Shown here one piece after another: positions 1 to 8,232 of a stretch of 64,000 nt of DNA. This DNA comes from Desulforamulus aeronauticus DSM 10349 (GTDB taxonomy: Bacteria; Bacillota; Desulfotomaculia; Desulfotomaculales; Desulfotomaculaceae), in NCBI RefSeq assembly GCF_900142375.1, contig NZ_FRAR01000007.1, forward strand, positions 62,001 to 126,000. The letters are read 5' to 3'. Numbering within the stretch: position 1 is the stretch's first letter; the number at the start of each line of letters is the position of its first letter. Made by a program: the position numbers and the translations under genes. The notes beneath the pieces are model-generated. The model was not told where the DNA came from. It searched no databases and saw only the letters and a list, made by a program, of their open reading frames with translations.

Positions 1-145
1 ATCTTACAAAATCCTCCACGCTCATAACTTCAGTATTCGAATAAAAGACCCGCCCGGCATTGTTTACTGCACCCCAAGTTACTTTAACAATATCTTTATC
101 TAAGCCCTGGGTGGTCTTAGTCTTGATAAATAATTTAACACTCAT
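1..145 (-). CDS. hypothetical protein, 3' end beyond window
   Basis: The minus strand reads ATG at 145-143 preceded by GGAGGAGCTACC, a strong ribosome site, and stays open for 48 codons to the window edge. The visible residues begin MSVKLFIKTKTTQGLDKDIV and contain no cysteine, signal peptide or membrane segment. I do not recognise the family. The good ribosome site is the main support; the C-terminus lies outside the window. Confidence 0.55.
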   Translation of the reverse strand, partial: MSVKLFIKTKTTQGLDKDIVKVTWGAVNNAGRVFYSNTEVMSVEDFVR

Positions 146-304
146 GGTAGCTCCTCCATTTTCGGTAACTATTAGATAGATTATAGCATTAGAGAAACGT
201 AGCTGCCACTAAGTCTTTAGAAGCAGGGAAAGCCTTGGTTCTTACTATTATCATTTTCTGATGGAGCCGAATCTAGTTGGCATGTAGGTCTTACACTCCT
301 GCAA

Positions 305-341
305 ATAAAAAAAAAGAAAGGGCGGTTAACCCGCCCTTTCA
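305..341 (-). terminator. rho-independent terminator after the Cys-rich peptide gene
   Basis: A GC-rich hairpin (arms AAAGGGCGG and CCGCCCTTT around a TTAA loop) is followed on the minus strand by an uninterrupted run of T residues. It starts seven bases after the stop of the 45-aa gene and would end the metH operon transcript. Confidence 0.85.
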
Positions 342-347
342 AAAGTG

Positions 348-485
348 TTACTCGTGGCAATCGGAGGAAAGAGTTCCACAACCGTCGGAAGATGAGCTGC
401 AACTGTTAGGGCACTCACTGGAACAACTGGAACTAATCTGTTCCGTTTCTTCTTGAACCTTAGTGGTACGTTTCTCTTTAGCCAT
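348..485 (-). CDS. 45-aa cysteine- and serine-rich small protein
   Basis: ATG at 485-483 follows GGGAGGTG with good spacing. The 45-residue product starts with a charged stretch (MAKEKRTTKVQEETEQ) and ends in a Ser/Cys-rich tail with cysteines at residues 21, 25, 29, 36 and 43, giving a CxxxCxxxC run and a final DCHE. It has no signal peptide. It lies 79 bases after the RACo-like gene with no hairpin between them, and a strong terminator follows, so it is probably the last gene of the metH operon. The tail could bind metal or an iron-sulfur cluster (inference). It resembles SCIFF peptides in size only: it has five cysteines, a different spacing and no radical-SAM maturase nearby. Function unknown. 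Confidence 0.65.
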   Translation of the reverse strand: MAKEKRTTKVQEETEQISSSCSSECPNSCSSSSDGCGTLSSDCHE

Positions 486-564
486 TTTTGTAACACCTCC
501 CGTACTATATTGCCCCAAAACAGCAAAAAAACACTTTCCTTTATTTTCTTTTTTTAAATTTTTA

Positions 565-2187
565 TTACCATTCCCTGGTGGGAAAAGCCATTTGCTCCAA
601 AAAAACGGCTTGAAAATTAGCCTCAGCGGCCAATTCTCTATGAATAAACCGTTGGCTAAGTTGCTCAGCCCTTTGCCTGGATTGATAGGAGAGCAACAGC
701 AGCACTGCTCCGGCCCCGGCTGCATTCCCTACTTGTTGAGGATTCATATTACGTTGCTCTCCCAGTAAACCAATTCTTAAAGCATTGCTTGGGTTAAGAT
801 AACTACCAAAACCACCGGCTAATAGTACTAAAAGAGGCTTGTGGCTTACCTGAGCCTCAGTGGTTACTAACTGGATACCGCCAGCCACCGCCGCTTTGGC
901 CAGTTGTACTGCCCGGATATCTTTTTGGCTAAGATAGACCTGCTCGGCTAAGACAAATCTCAGGTTTTCTCCAACTTGTTTAAGCCGTTGTTTAATTTTA
1001 AAACTGACGATCGGAGGCACCTGAGAGGCTGGGAGCAGCTTACCACTGCTGTCAATTAAACCTAAGCGAAGCATCTCAGCGAGGGCGTCTACCAAGCCTG
1101 AGCCGCAAATTCCTGTTGCCCGTCCGCCGCCAATAACTTCCAGCCGAACATCGTAATCCAGAGTAACCCTGCTAATCGCTCCTGCTGATGCCACCATACC
1201 ACACTCAATGCCGGCACCTTCTAGGGCAGGGCCTGCTGGCACCGAAGCTGCCAGCAGCTGTTCGCCAACTTGCAACAGGATTTCACCGTTGGTGCCGATA
1301 TCCACCAGCATTTTCTCAGTGCCTGCACTGCCAAAGTTTTGGACTACCGCCGCTGCCAAGGCATCGGACCCCACAAAACCTCCGATAAAGGGAGGAACAT
1401 AGCAAATTGCTTGAGGGACTGTAGTTACTTCAAGCTCAGCAGCCTTGCGATAAAAGGGACCCTTTTGATAGGGTTTGAAAGGAGCAACCGCCAACCCCTG
1501 GATCGGTAGGTTTAAAAAGAAATGCATGATGGGTGTATTGCCAACTACCACCAGTTCCCTAACCAGGTCAGTAGTTGTCCCTACAGACTGACAACAGCGC
1601 TCAATTAAGTCGTTGAGGCTGTCTAAAAGCCTCTGACGCAACTTCTGATAGTTTTCCTGTCCTTGCAAGGCATAACCCAAGCGAGAGATAACATCCGCAC
1701 CAAAAATTCGTTGGCCGTTGACTACCGAGTTAACCGCCAACAAACTGCCATCCAGTAAGTTATACAGATACGCCACTAACGTAGTGGTTCCTACATCTAC
1801 GGCCAGTCCTAGGACTTCCTCCCTTTGGTTGGCCGATGGCAACAGAGGAAAGCCCTGCTGATGATAAAGTTCACCCTGGTCATCCCGTTGTACGGCCGGG
1901 TCCAGTGGGATAGCTGTTGTCTCAGCCGCTTCCAAAATAACCGGTGGCTGGGTTGCTAGCTCCACGCTAAGGTCATCTGTAACCACTGTTTTGCAGGCTA
2001 ACAGCCAACCTTCCCCTTGTTGAGAAACGATTTTGACCAAACACTTGCCGCAACGACCCGTTCCTCCACAGGGAGCGGCCAGGTTTACACCCGCCAGTCT
2101 GGCTGCTTCCAGGATGGTGGTACCAACCGCAACCTCAATCACTGGCCCTCCTGGGTGAAAGGAGATTTTCACTGTTTCCTTGTGCAA
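565..2187 (-). CDS. RACo-like corrinoid-protein reductive activator (2Fe-2S / DUF4445)
   Basis: The 540-aa product has an N-terminal plant-type [2Fe-2S] ferredoxin domain with Cys40, Cys46, Cys49 and Cys65 (CGGTGRCGKC then LLACK). An ASKHA-type ATPase region follows with glycine-rich motifs such as AVDVGTTTLVAYLYN and LVDIGTNGEI. This is the layout of RACo, the ATP-dependent activator that reduces inactive Co(II) corrinoid proteins. It starts 20 bases after metH in the same operon, so its likely client is the MetH encoded just upstream (inference). The start is uncertain: TTG at 2187 or GTG at 2172, the latter behind AAGGA. Methyltransferase-associated RACo relatives are the alternative identity. 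Confidence 0.85.
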   Translation of the reverse strand: MHKETVKISFHPGGPVIEVAVGTTILEAARLAGVNLAAPCGGTGRCGKCLVKIVSQQGEGWLLACKTVVTDDLSVELATQPPVILEAAETTAIPLDPAVQRDDQGELYHQQGFPLLPSANQREEVLGLAVDVGTTTLVAYLYNLLDGSLLAVNSVVNGQRIFGADVISRLGYALQGQENYQKLRQRLLDSLNDLIERCCQSVGTTTDLVRELVVVGNTPIMHFFLNLPIQGLAVAPFKPYQKGPFYRKAAELEVTTVPQAICYVPPFIGGFVGSDALAAAVVQNFGSAGTEKMLVDIGTNGEILLQVGEQLLAASVPAGPALEGAGIECGMVASAGAISRVTLDYDVRLEVIGGGRATGICGSGLVDALAEMLRLGLIDSSGKLLPASQVPPIVSFKIKQRLKQVGENLRFVLAEQVYLSQKDIRAVQLAKAAVAGGIQLVTTEAQVSHKPLLVLLAGGFGSYLNPSNALRIGLLGEQRNMNPQQVGNAAGAGAVLLLLSYQSRQRAEQLSQRFIHRELAAEANFQAVFLEQMAFPTREW

Positions 2188-2206
2188 CCTGCATCAGCTC
2201 CGTAAT

Positions 2207-4609
2207 CTAGCTTACCAGTTTTTTAGCCAAATCCACAGCTTCCACCGCATCAAAGGCATAGCCGTCCGCACCAATTTCCTGGGCATACTGGTCGGTCACC
2301 GCTGCACCACCCACCATGACTTTACAAGATAAACCCGCTTCCTTCACCTTGGCGATACAATCAGGCATATGTACCATGGTGGTGGTCATCAACGCACTGA
2401 GGGCAATAATGTCTGCTTGGTGTGCTATGGCCGCCTGCAGGATTTCCTGATTGTCCACATTTTTCCCCAGATCAATGACCTCGAAACCATGGTTTGCCAG
2501 CATTACCGACAGTATGTTCTTACCAATATCGTGAATGTCACCCTTAACCGTGGCCAATATCACCGTCCCCAGCTTCCTGGAGGGGCCTTTGGCCAGTTCC
2601 GGCTTCAGCCGTTCAAAGCTCTTGGTCATGGTTTCTCCGGCCATCATCAACTGTGGTAAAAAATAGATCCCTGCTCCGTACCGCCGACCCACTTCTTCGA
2701 TGCCTGGGATAAGGGCTTTATCCAACAATTCCATCGGGCTTAGGCCGCTGTCTATCGCTTTATTAATATGATCCACCACATTATCCTTATCCCCGGACAG
2801 CACCGCCTGGTATAACACTTCCAAAGGAGTGCTAGCCACTGGCTCCGATACCTTTGGGGGTTGGTTCCCCCCCTGGGCGGTCTGCTCCCGAGCAATATAT
2901 TGTTCCGCTCGTACATCCCGTCCAGTGAGAACTGCAGCTGCCCGCAAAGTTTCCATCATCCGTTGATCCTGGGGATTTAGAATAGCGGCATCCAGCCCTG
3001 CTGCCAGCGCCATGGCAAAAAAGGCGGTATTGATCAGCCCCCGATTTGGCAGACCGAAGGAAACGTTACTTACCCCCAGACTGGTGGTAAGGCCCAAATC
3101 CCTTTTGATGTACCGGATGGCATTTAAGGTTTCCGGTACTCCTTCCGGTTGAGCACTGACAGTCAGTACCAGGGTATCAATCATCAAGTCTTGCTTAGGA
3201 ATTCCCAGTTCCTCCACCCGCTGCATCAGTTTGCGGGCCACAGCTAACCGTTCCTTGGCCGTGGCGGGAATTCCCTGGTCATCCAAGGTTAAGCCAATGA
3301 GTGCTGCCCCGTAACGCTTTGCCAGCGGCAGGATCGTGTCCAGGCTTTGTTCTTCCCCGTTCACCGAATTGATTAGGGCTTTGCCATGATAATTTTTCAA
3401 GGCCTGTTCAATGACTTGGGGATCAGTGCTATCAATACAGAGGGGTGCATCCACCAGCACCTGCACAGCATTGACAGCCCGTTCCATGGCGGCTACTTGA
3501 TCAACCCCACCAACACCCACATTGACATCTAAAATGGCAGATCCGGCTGCCACCTGGGCCAGGGCGTCGCGACGGGTGATCTCTGTTTTTCCCTCCCGAA
3601 TTTCTGCCTGCAGGGCCTTTTTACCCGTAGGATTCAAACGCTCTCCAATGGCTACGGGCATCCCCTTTGGGTCTATGGTGGCGGTTTTTACCCGACTGGC
3701 AAGCCGCAAGCCAAAGAGCCGATGCCTGGGTTTTAGCGTTAATTCTTTTACACTTTGCCTAATCGCTTTAATATGTAGCGGGGTCGTGCCGCAACACCCC
3801 CCGAGAATGGATGCTCCGTATTCTACAAAACGTACCGCATAGTCAGCCATCATTTCCGGAGTTTCCCGGAAAACGGTCTGCCCCTCTACCATCTCAGGCA
3901 TGCCCGCATTGGGGGAAACCAAAATGGGTAGGTTGGTGCTCTGGGTTAACCTTTGCACCACATCGGCAAGCTGCCGGGGACCCACTGAGCAATTGACCCC
4001 AATGGCAGACACCCCCAGCCGTTCCACCACCACGGCAGCTGTTTCTGGGTCGGTTCCCGTAAAGGTGCGGCCTGATTCATCAAAGGTGAAACTGGCCACC
4101 ACCGGTACATCACCAGCATCCGCTGCAGCAATTAAGGCCACCCGCATTTCTCCGATATCACCAAAGGTCTCAAAAAGAATTAAATCTACCCCGGCCTCCA
4201 CCATGGCCTGACACTGTTCAAAAAATTGCTGATAGGCCTCGTCAAAGGATATCTCACCCAACGGCTGCAGGAATTTGCCTAACGGTCCTATGGAGCCAGC
4301 AACCAAGGCTCCATAAGGCTTGGCCACTTCTTTGGCCAGGGTTACAGCGGCCTGGTTTAACTCCTTAACCCGGTCCTCTAGACCGTAATCGGCCAGTTTA
4401 CTACGGATAGCGCCAAAGGTGTTGGTGGTAATAATATCTGCTCCTGCCTCTAAGTAAAGCCTATGTACTTCTTGAATGACTTCCGGGTGACTAACATTCC
4501 ACTCATCGGGGCACCACCCAGAGGGTAATCCCCGTTGCTGCAGCAAGGTACCCATAGCTCCATCAATTACTAGAATTTCTTTTTCTACTCTATTCCGAAA
4601 GGACAACAA
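2207..4609 (-). CDS. metH: cobalamin-dependent methionine synthase without activation domain
   Basis: The 800-aa protein transfers a methyl group from methyltetrahydrofolate to homocysteine through cobalamin. The homocysteine domain spans about residues 1-300, with zinc ligands in GVNCSVGP (Cys207) and GGCCGTTP (about 272-273). A pterin-binding domain begins near GERLNPTGKK, then comes a four-helix cap. The B12 domain carries DIHDIGKN, with cobalt-ligand His693. The protein ends after the B12 domain, so the C-terminal SAM-binding activation domain of E. coli MetH (about 1,200 aa) is absent; a separate gene upstream supplies that fold. A TTG start follows AAAGGGAGGG. Expression is probably controlled by the SAM-I leader at 5419-5528. 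Confidence 0.95.
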   Translation of the reverse strand: MLSFRNRVEKEILVIDGAMGTLLQQRGLPSGWCPDEWNVSHPEVIQEVHRLYLEAGADIITTNTFGAIRSKLADYGLEDRVKELNQAAVTLAKEVAKPYGALVAGSIGPLGKFLQPLGEISFDEAYQQFFEQCQAMVEAGVDLILFETFGDIGEMRVALIAAADAGDVPVVASFTFDESGRTFTGTDPETAAVVVERLGVSAIGVNCSVGPRQLADVVQRLTQSTNLPILVSPNAGMPEMVEGQTVFRETPEMMADYAVRFVEYGASILGGCCGTTPLHIKAIRQSVKELTLKPRHRLFGLRLASRVKTATIDPKGMPVAIGERLNPTGKKALQAEIREGKTEITRRDALAQVAAGSAILDVNVGVGGVDQVAAMERAVNAVQVLVDAPLCIDSTDPQVIEQALKNYHGKALINSVNGEEQSLDTILPLAKRYGAALIGLTLDDQGIPATAKERLAVARKLMQRVEELGIPKQDLMIDTLVLTVSAQPEGVPETLNAIRYIKRDLGLTTSLGVSNVSFGLPNRGLINTAFFAMALAAGLDAAILNPQDQRMMETLRAAAVLTGRDVRAEQYIAREQTAQGGNQPPKVSEPVASTPLEVLYQAVLSGDKDNVVDHINKAIDSGLSPMELLDKALIPGIEEVGRRYGAGIYFLPQLMMAGETMTKSFERLKPELAKGPSRKLGTVILATVKGDIHDIGKNILSVMLANHGFEVIDLGKNVDNQEILQAAIAHQADIIALSALMTTTMVHMPDCIAKVKEAGLSCKVMVGGAAVTDQYAQEIGADGYAFDAVEAVDLAKKLVS

Positions 4610-4639
4610 TGACCCTCCCTTTCATAAATTATTCTTCAC

Positions 4640-5299
4640 TTATCCAATGTCAAGGTAATTTCCCTGGGGAGCATGGCGGAAATAACAACTATGATTATGA
4701 CACTGCTTGCATTTATGACCGTCCAGCGTTGGCTGATGGCTCCAGCCCACCAGAAAAACCAAGGATTTTTTGGGGTGCATCTGACCATATTCATCGCTCG
4801 TCAAGCCAATCTGCTCGGCCCCAGCCCAGGTTAAAAACCGGGAAGTCTGCAAAAGATCCACCCCTGGGTAACCGGGACCGATTTTAGCCGTGGCATAAAG
4901 TCCTCTCAACCGCTGCTGTCTAGCCTTACCTGCCAAAACCCACTGGGCAGCTTCCTCCACTGCAACAGTACCTAGTGCGTCGGTGGCTAGTCCGGCGGTG
5001 GGTTCTTTTACTTTAAAAAGACGGTTGACTTCATCCTCTATAGCCTTGCCAACCGTTACGGCTATTACGCTTGCAGTTTTACAGCAATGCAGTGTGCTAC
5101 TGATAGCGGGTGATAAAAAAAACTGCGGTGGAATAGTACAGTCGTTACAAACGGCCCGGGGGTACACCAAATGCTTAGCCCCCTGTACCATCCTTCCGAT
5201 CTGTTGTTGAAGTTCTTGGCTTTGTTTATTAACCGGCTGCCCCATATATCGTAAGACTTGCTGTGGATCGATGGCAATCGGTATTTCGGCGAAGAGCAC
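4640..5299 (-). CDS. stand-alone methionine synthase activation domain protein
   Basis: The product (219 aa from the chosen start) contains KIGPGYPGVDLLQ and then IGLTSDEYGQMHPKKSLVF, which match the SAM-binding activation domain normally fused to the C-terminus of MetH. The C-terminus adds CKQCHNHSCYFR, a possible metal or cluster site. It lies 30 bases upstream of metH, so the activation function is supplied in trans. The open frame extends back to 5404, but that extension runs through the riboswitch terminator. I therefore prefer GTG at 5299-5297, preceded by AAGGGG, which leaves only the family-like region. Start moderately sure, identity strong. Confidence 0.85.
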   Translation of the reverse strand: MLFAEIPIAIDPQQVLRYMGQPVNKQSQELQQQIGRMVQGAKHLVYPRAVCNDCTIPPQFFLSPAISSTLHCCKTASVIAVTVGKAIEDEVNRLFKVKEPTAGLATDALGTVAVEEAAQWVLAGKARQQRLRGLYATAKIGPGYPGVDLLQTSRFLTWAGAEQIGLTSDEYGQMHPKKSLVFLVGWSHQPTLDGHKCKQCHNHSCYFRHAPQGNYLDIG

Positions 5300-5362
5300 T
5301 ACCTCACCCCTTCGTGATAAGATAACACCATACCCTGCGACAGTATCATTTTCCGATATGCC

Positions 5363-5388
5363 AAAAAAACACCCAATTAGGGTGTTTT
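5363..5388 (-). terminator. intrinsic terminator of the SAM riboswitch expression platform
   Basis: On the minus strand AAAACACCC and GGGTGTTTT form a 9-bp stem with a 5-nt loop, followed by a further run of T. It sits between the SAM-I aptamer and the first gene, as expected for an OFF switch in which SAM permits terminator formation. Confidence 0.9.
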
Positions 5389-5418
5389 CGGTATTAATGC
5401 ACATTAAACCTCAGCACC

Positions 5419-5528
5419 CTCATCTCTCAGAACCTTTTCTGGTTCCGCAGGAGTTGGCACCGTCGCCAGTTATTATGGCCGGTTGCCGGGCTTCATAGGG
5501 CCAGTCCCTCCACCACTCTAGATAAGAT
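5419..5528 (-). promoter_or_regulatory. SAM-I (S-box) riboswitch
   Basis: Read on the minus strand the leader starts CTTATC, continues through GGTGGAGGGACTGGCCC and GAAGCCCGGCAACC, then GGTGCCAACTCCTGC, and closes with GATGAG, which pairs with CTTATC to form P1. These are the diagnostic S-box core blocks in the correct order. It lies upstream of the MetH activation gene, metH and the RACo-like gene, so high SAM should terminate transcription of the whole methionine-synthase operon. Confidence 0.97.
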
Positions 5529-5575
5529 CGCTACATTTTATATTAATGGTAATTTACACTAAGAACGTTCATTCG

Positions 5576-6847
5576 TCAAGTGCCTTCCTGGGCTAAAGAA
5601 GCCGCTGCTTCCCCGGCCACATACCCCGTGCTAAAGGCCACTTGCATATTAAACCCCCCTGTATGGGCATCCACATCGATAATTTCCCCGGCAAAGAACA
5701 ACCCTTGGATAAGCTTTGAGGCCATGGTGCGGGGGTCAATTTCCTTGATATGCACCCCACCGGCGGTTACAGTAGCCTCTGCCAGAGGTCTCGTCCCGGT
5801 AATCCTAATGGGTAGTGCCTTCATCTGACGAATTAGGAACTCCAAGGAAGATCTGTTGAGTTTTTCAAAGGGGCATTCGGAGTTAAGTTGAGCTAAGGAA
5901 ATTAGAACTTTACACAATCGTTCCGGCAAAATGGCAGACAAAATATTCTTCAGAGTCCGCTTACTGCCTGTGGCAGCCTTCCCTTTGACTAACTCCTCCA
6001 GGCTTTGCCAGGTATGTCCGGGAAATAAATCTATTTCTCCCCGTAGTGGTCCTTGTCCTTTAGCACAGGCTAAGGCCACCACCCGCCCCAACCGCAACGC
6101 TCCGGGGCCGGACAAGCCCCAGTGGGTGATGATGACATCTCCTGCCTCTGAGGCCAGTACTTTGCCGTTTTCACGATAAAGGGTAATGGTGACCCGAGGC
6201 AACGAAACACCCTGTACTTCCCTTTGCACAATCCAAGGATCATTGCAGGTAATGGCAACTGCCGAGGGATACAGCGGTGTAATGGTATGTCCAACAGTTT
6301 TAGCCATTTTATGTCCTTCTCCAGTGCTGCCTGTCTTGGGGTAGGAAAGACCCCCAGTGGCTATCACCACTGCTTTAGCCGGTAAGAACCGATCCCCCAC
6401 CCAAACACCTTGACAACTTCCATGCTCAATTTGCAATGCGTCCACCAAAGTTTGATAACCCAAGGTTACTCCCCGCTGCTGTAGGTATTTGATGAGCGTA
6501 TTCACTACATCTACCGCTTGATCACTGGCCGGAAAAACCCTGCCTTGTTCCTCTACCTTTGTTCGTAGCCCCAATTGCTTCAGTAAGGAGCGTACATCCT
6601 GCCCAGAAAATCGATGTAGCACACTATAAACAAATTTGCCATTGCCAGGTATGTTGGCAATGGTCTCTTCAAGATTGGCATCGTTGGTTAAATTACAGCG
6701 CCCACCACCGGTAATGAGCATCTTTCTGCCTAAGACATCGTTTTTTTCTAACAACAGTACCCTGGCACCTATTTCTGCTGCCCGGGCTGCCGCCATCATG
6801 CCCGCCGGCCCACCACCGACAATAATCACATCATAACCCTTGGTCAA
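5576..6847 (-). CDS. HI0933/BaiN-family FAD-dependent oxidoreductase
   Basis: The 423-aa flavoprotein begins with a dinucleotide-binding motif (VIIVGGGPAGMMAAARAAE), has GRKMLITGGGRCNLTN and VIATGGLSYPKTGSTGEG, and ends with GAGEIIDVDAHTGG-like residues (FAGEIIDVDAHTGGFNMQ). These define the HI0933/YhiN/BaiN family. Family members include flavoproteins with enoyl or steroid reductase activity, but most are uncharacterised, so the substrate is unknown. No membrane segment is visible. It is a single gene on the minus strand and is separated from the downstream SAM leader by about 50 bases. Confidence 0.85.
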   Translation of the reverse strand: MTKGYDVIIVGGGPAGMMAAARAAEIGARVLLLEKNDVLGRKMLITGGGRCNLTNDANLEETIANIPGNGKFVYSVLHRFSGQDVRSLLKQLGLRTKVEEQGRVFPASDQAVDVVNTLIKYLQQRGVTLGYQTLVDALQIEHGSCQGVWVGDRFLPAKAVVIATGGLSYPKTGSTGEGHKMAKTVGHTITPLYPSAVAITCNDPWIVQREVQGVSLPRVTITLYRENGKVLASEAGDVIITHWGLSGPGALRLGRVVALACAKGQGPLRGEIDLFPGHTWQSLEELVKGKAATGSKRTLKNILSAILPERLCKVLISLAQLNSECPFEKLNRSSLEFLIRQMKALPIRITGTRPLAEATVTAGGVHIKEIDPRTMASKLIQGLFFAGEIIDVDAHTGGFNMQVAFSTGYVAGEAAASLAQEGT

Positions 6848-6959
6848 TCCTATCGACTCCTATTACATCTGCTTAATGATTGATAAATGCTACTATATTT
6901 TAACACTTTATGACAAAATTCATCTGTGCTTTGGGGATTATACTTGGGTTGTTGTACTG

Positions 6960-6982
6960 AAAAACCCCGGCTAGCCGGGGTT
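6960..6982 (-). terminator. rho-independent terminator after ychF-like gene
   Basis: The perfect stem CCCCGGCTAGCCGGGG (6965-6980) is followed on the minus strand by TTTTT. It lies just beyond the stop codon of the YchF-type GTPase gene. Confidence 0.9.
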
Positions 6983-6987
6983 ATCTG

Positions 6988-8088
6988 CTATACGTTAAAT
7001 CTGAAGTTTATGATGTCGCCGTCTTTGACAATATATTCCTTGCCCTCCAGACGAAATAACCCTTTTTCCTTTACTTTGGCCATAGAACCGACCTCTGCCA
7101 AATCTTCAAAGGCTACTACCTCAGCGCGGATAAAGCCCCGTTCAATATCAGAGTGAATTTTACCTGCCGCTTTTTTGGCATCCGTACTTTTTTTAATAGT
7201 CCATGCCCTTACTTCGTCTTCACCCGCGGTTAGGAAAGAAATTAAGCCCAGGTAATCATAAACCGCTCTGGCCAGCCTGTCGATGCCCGGCTCGGTAATG
7301 CCCAGGTCCTCCATAAAAAGGGCCCGATCCTCTTCCGGCAACTGGCTGATTTCCATTTCCATCCGGCCACAGATTTCAATGACAGCAATCCCCTTAGAGG
7401 CAGCATAGCTTACTACCTCTTCTTTGCCAGGATAGGTTCCTGCCCGGAACTGGTCTTCATCAATATTAACCACCAGCATCATGGGCTTCTCGGTTAAAAA
7501 GGCATAGTTACGAAGGGTTACCTTTTCCTCCTCTGTGAGACCCAGTTGACTGATGGGAGATTCCTCTTCCAGGGCAGCCAAGCATTTCTTTAAGACTTCT
7601 AATTCGAAGGCATTTTCTTTGGTGATTTTTTTACCGGATTGAATTCTTTCGATCCGCTTTTCCACCAAATCCATATCTGCCAGCAGAACTTCCACTGCAA
7701 TGGTTTCAATATCCCGCAAGGGGTTAACATCATCTTCTACGTGAGGTACATCTGAATTGTTAAAGGCTCTTACTACATGCACCAATAAATCAGCATTCCG
7801 AATAGCACTGAGGAACTGGTTGCCGACACCTTTACCTTCACTGGCACCACGAACTAAGCCGGGAACTTCGCTAAACTGAATCTGCGCAAAGGTGATTTTG
7901 CGGGGCTTGTACATATTCGTCAAAAAATCGATCCGCTTGTCCGGAACCTTGGCAGAAGCGGTGATGGTTTCCGTTTTACCACTTAAAAAATTGGATATTT
8001 CTTGATTAGAGTTGGTTAACAAATTAAAAATGGTCGTCTTTCCCACCAGCGGCAAACCAATAATGCCACTTATCAAATTTGTTGACAC
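6988..8088 (-). CDS. ychF: YchF-type Obg-family GTPase/ATPase
   Basis: The 366-aa protein has a P-loop GLPLVGKTTIFN, a switch-region SEVPGLVRGASEGKGVGNQF and a coiled insert. Its C-terminal TGS-like domain ends with GDIINFRFNV. This is the YchF/OLA1 architecture, a ribosome-associated nucleotidase that commonly prefers ATP. The canonical NxxE specificity motif is represented by VVNIDEDQF. The ATG at 8088 is followed by a normal N-terminus for the family. A terminator lies directly downstream, so the gene appears monocistronic. Confidence 0.88.
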   Translation of the reverse strand: MSTNLISGIIGLPLVGKTTIFNLLTNSNQEISNFLSGKTETITASAKVPDKRIDFLTNMYKPRKITFAQIQFSEVPGLVRGASEGKGVGNQFLSAIRNADLLVHVVRAFNNSDVPHVEDDVNPLRDIETIAVEVLLADMDLVEKRIERIQSGKKITKENAFELEVLKKCLAALEEESPISQLGLTEEEKVTLRNYAFLTEKPMMLVVNIDEDQFRAGTYPGKEEVVSYAASKGIAVIEICGRMEMEISQLPEEDRALFMEDLGITEPGIDRLARAVYDYLGLISFLTAGEDEVRAWTIKKSTDAKKAAGKIHSDIERGFIRAEVVAFEDLAEVGSMAKVKEKGLFRLEGKEYIVKDGDIINFRFNV

Positions 8089-8144
8089 GTTGTGATCACC
8101 TCTATTATTTCACTACCAGAGGATTGTATCATATATTACCGTAC

Positions 8145-8180
8145 TTTACCACTCCTGGCAAAAGTATGGAGTGGCGTAAA
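8145..8180. repeat. imperfect inverted repeat downstream of symporter gene
   Basis: CCACTCC (8149-8155) pairs with GGAGTGG (8168-8174), with further A/T pairs after a two-base bulge. It lies between the stop of the symporter gene and the start of ychF. No T-run follows on either strand, so I do not call it an intrinsic terminator; it may be a 3'-end stabilising hairpin. Confidence 0.4.
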
Positions 8181-8232
8181 ACTATTTCTGGTGCCACTTC
8201 CCTTTTTGCCATCAGCCATCGACCTTCAGCCG

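Noticed and set aside
348-485. SCIFF-type peptide
   Set aside because: Only size and Cys content agree. It has five, not six, cysteines with different spacing and no radical-SAM maturase gene is near.
463-768. 101-codon open frame on the plus strand
   Set aside because: It is antisense to the RACo-like gene and the Cys-rich gene, with no ribosome site or family features.
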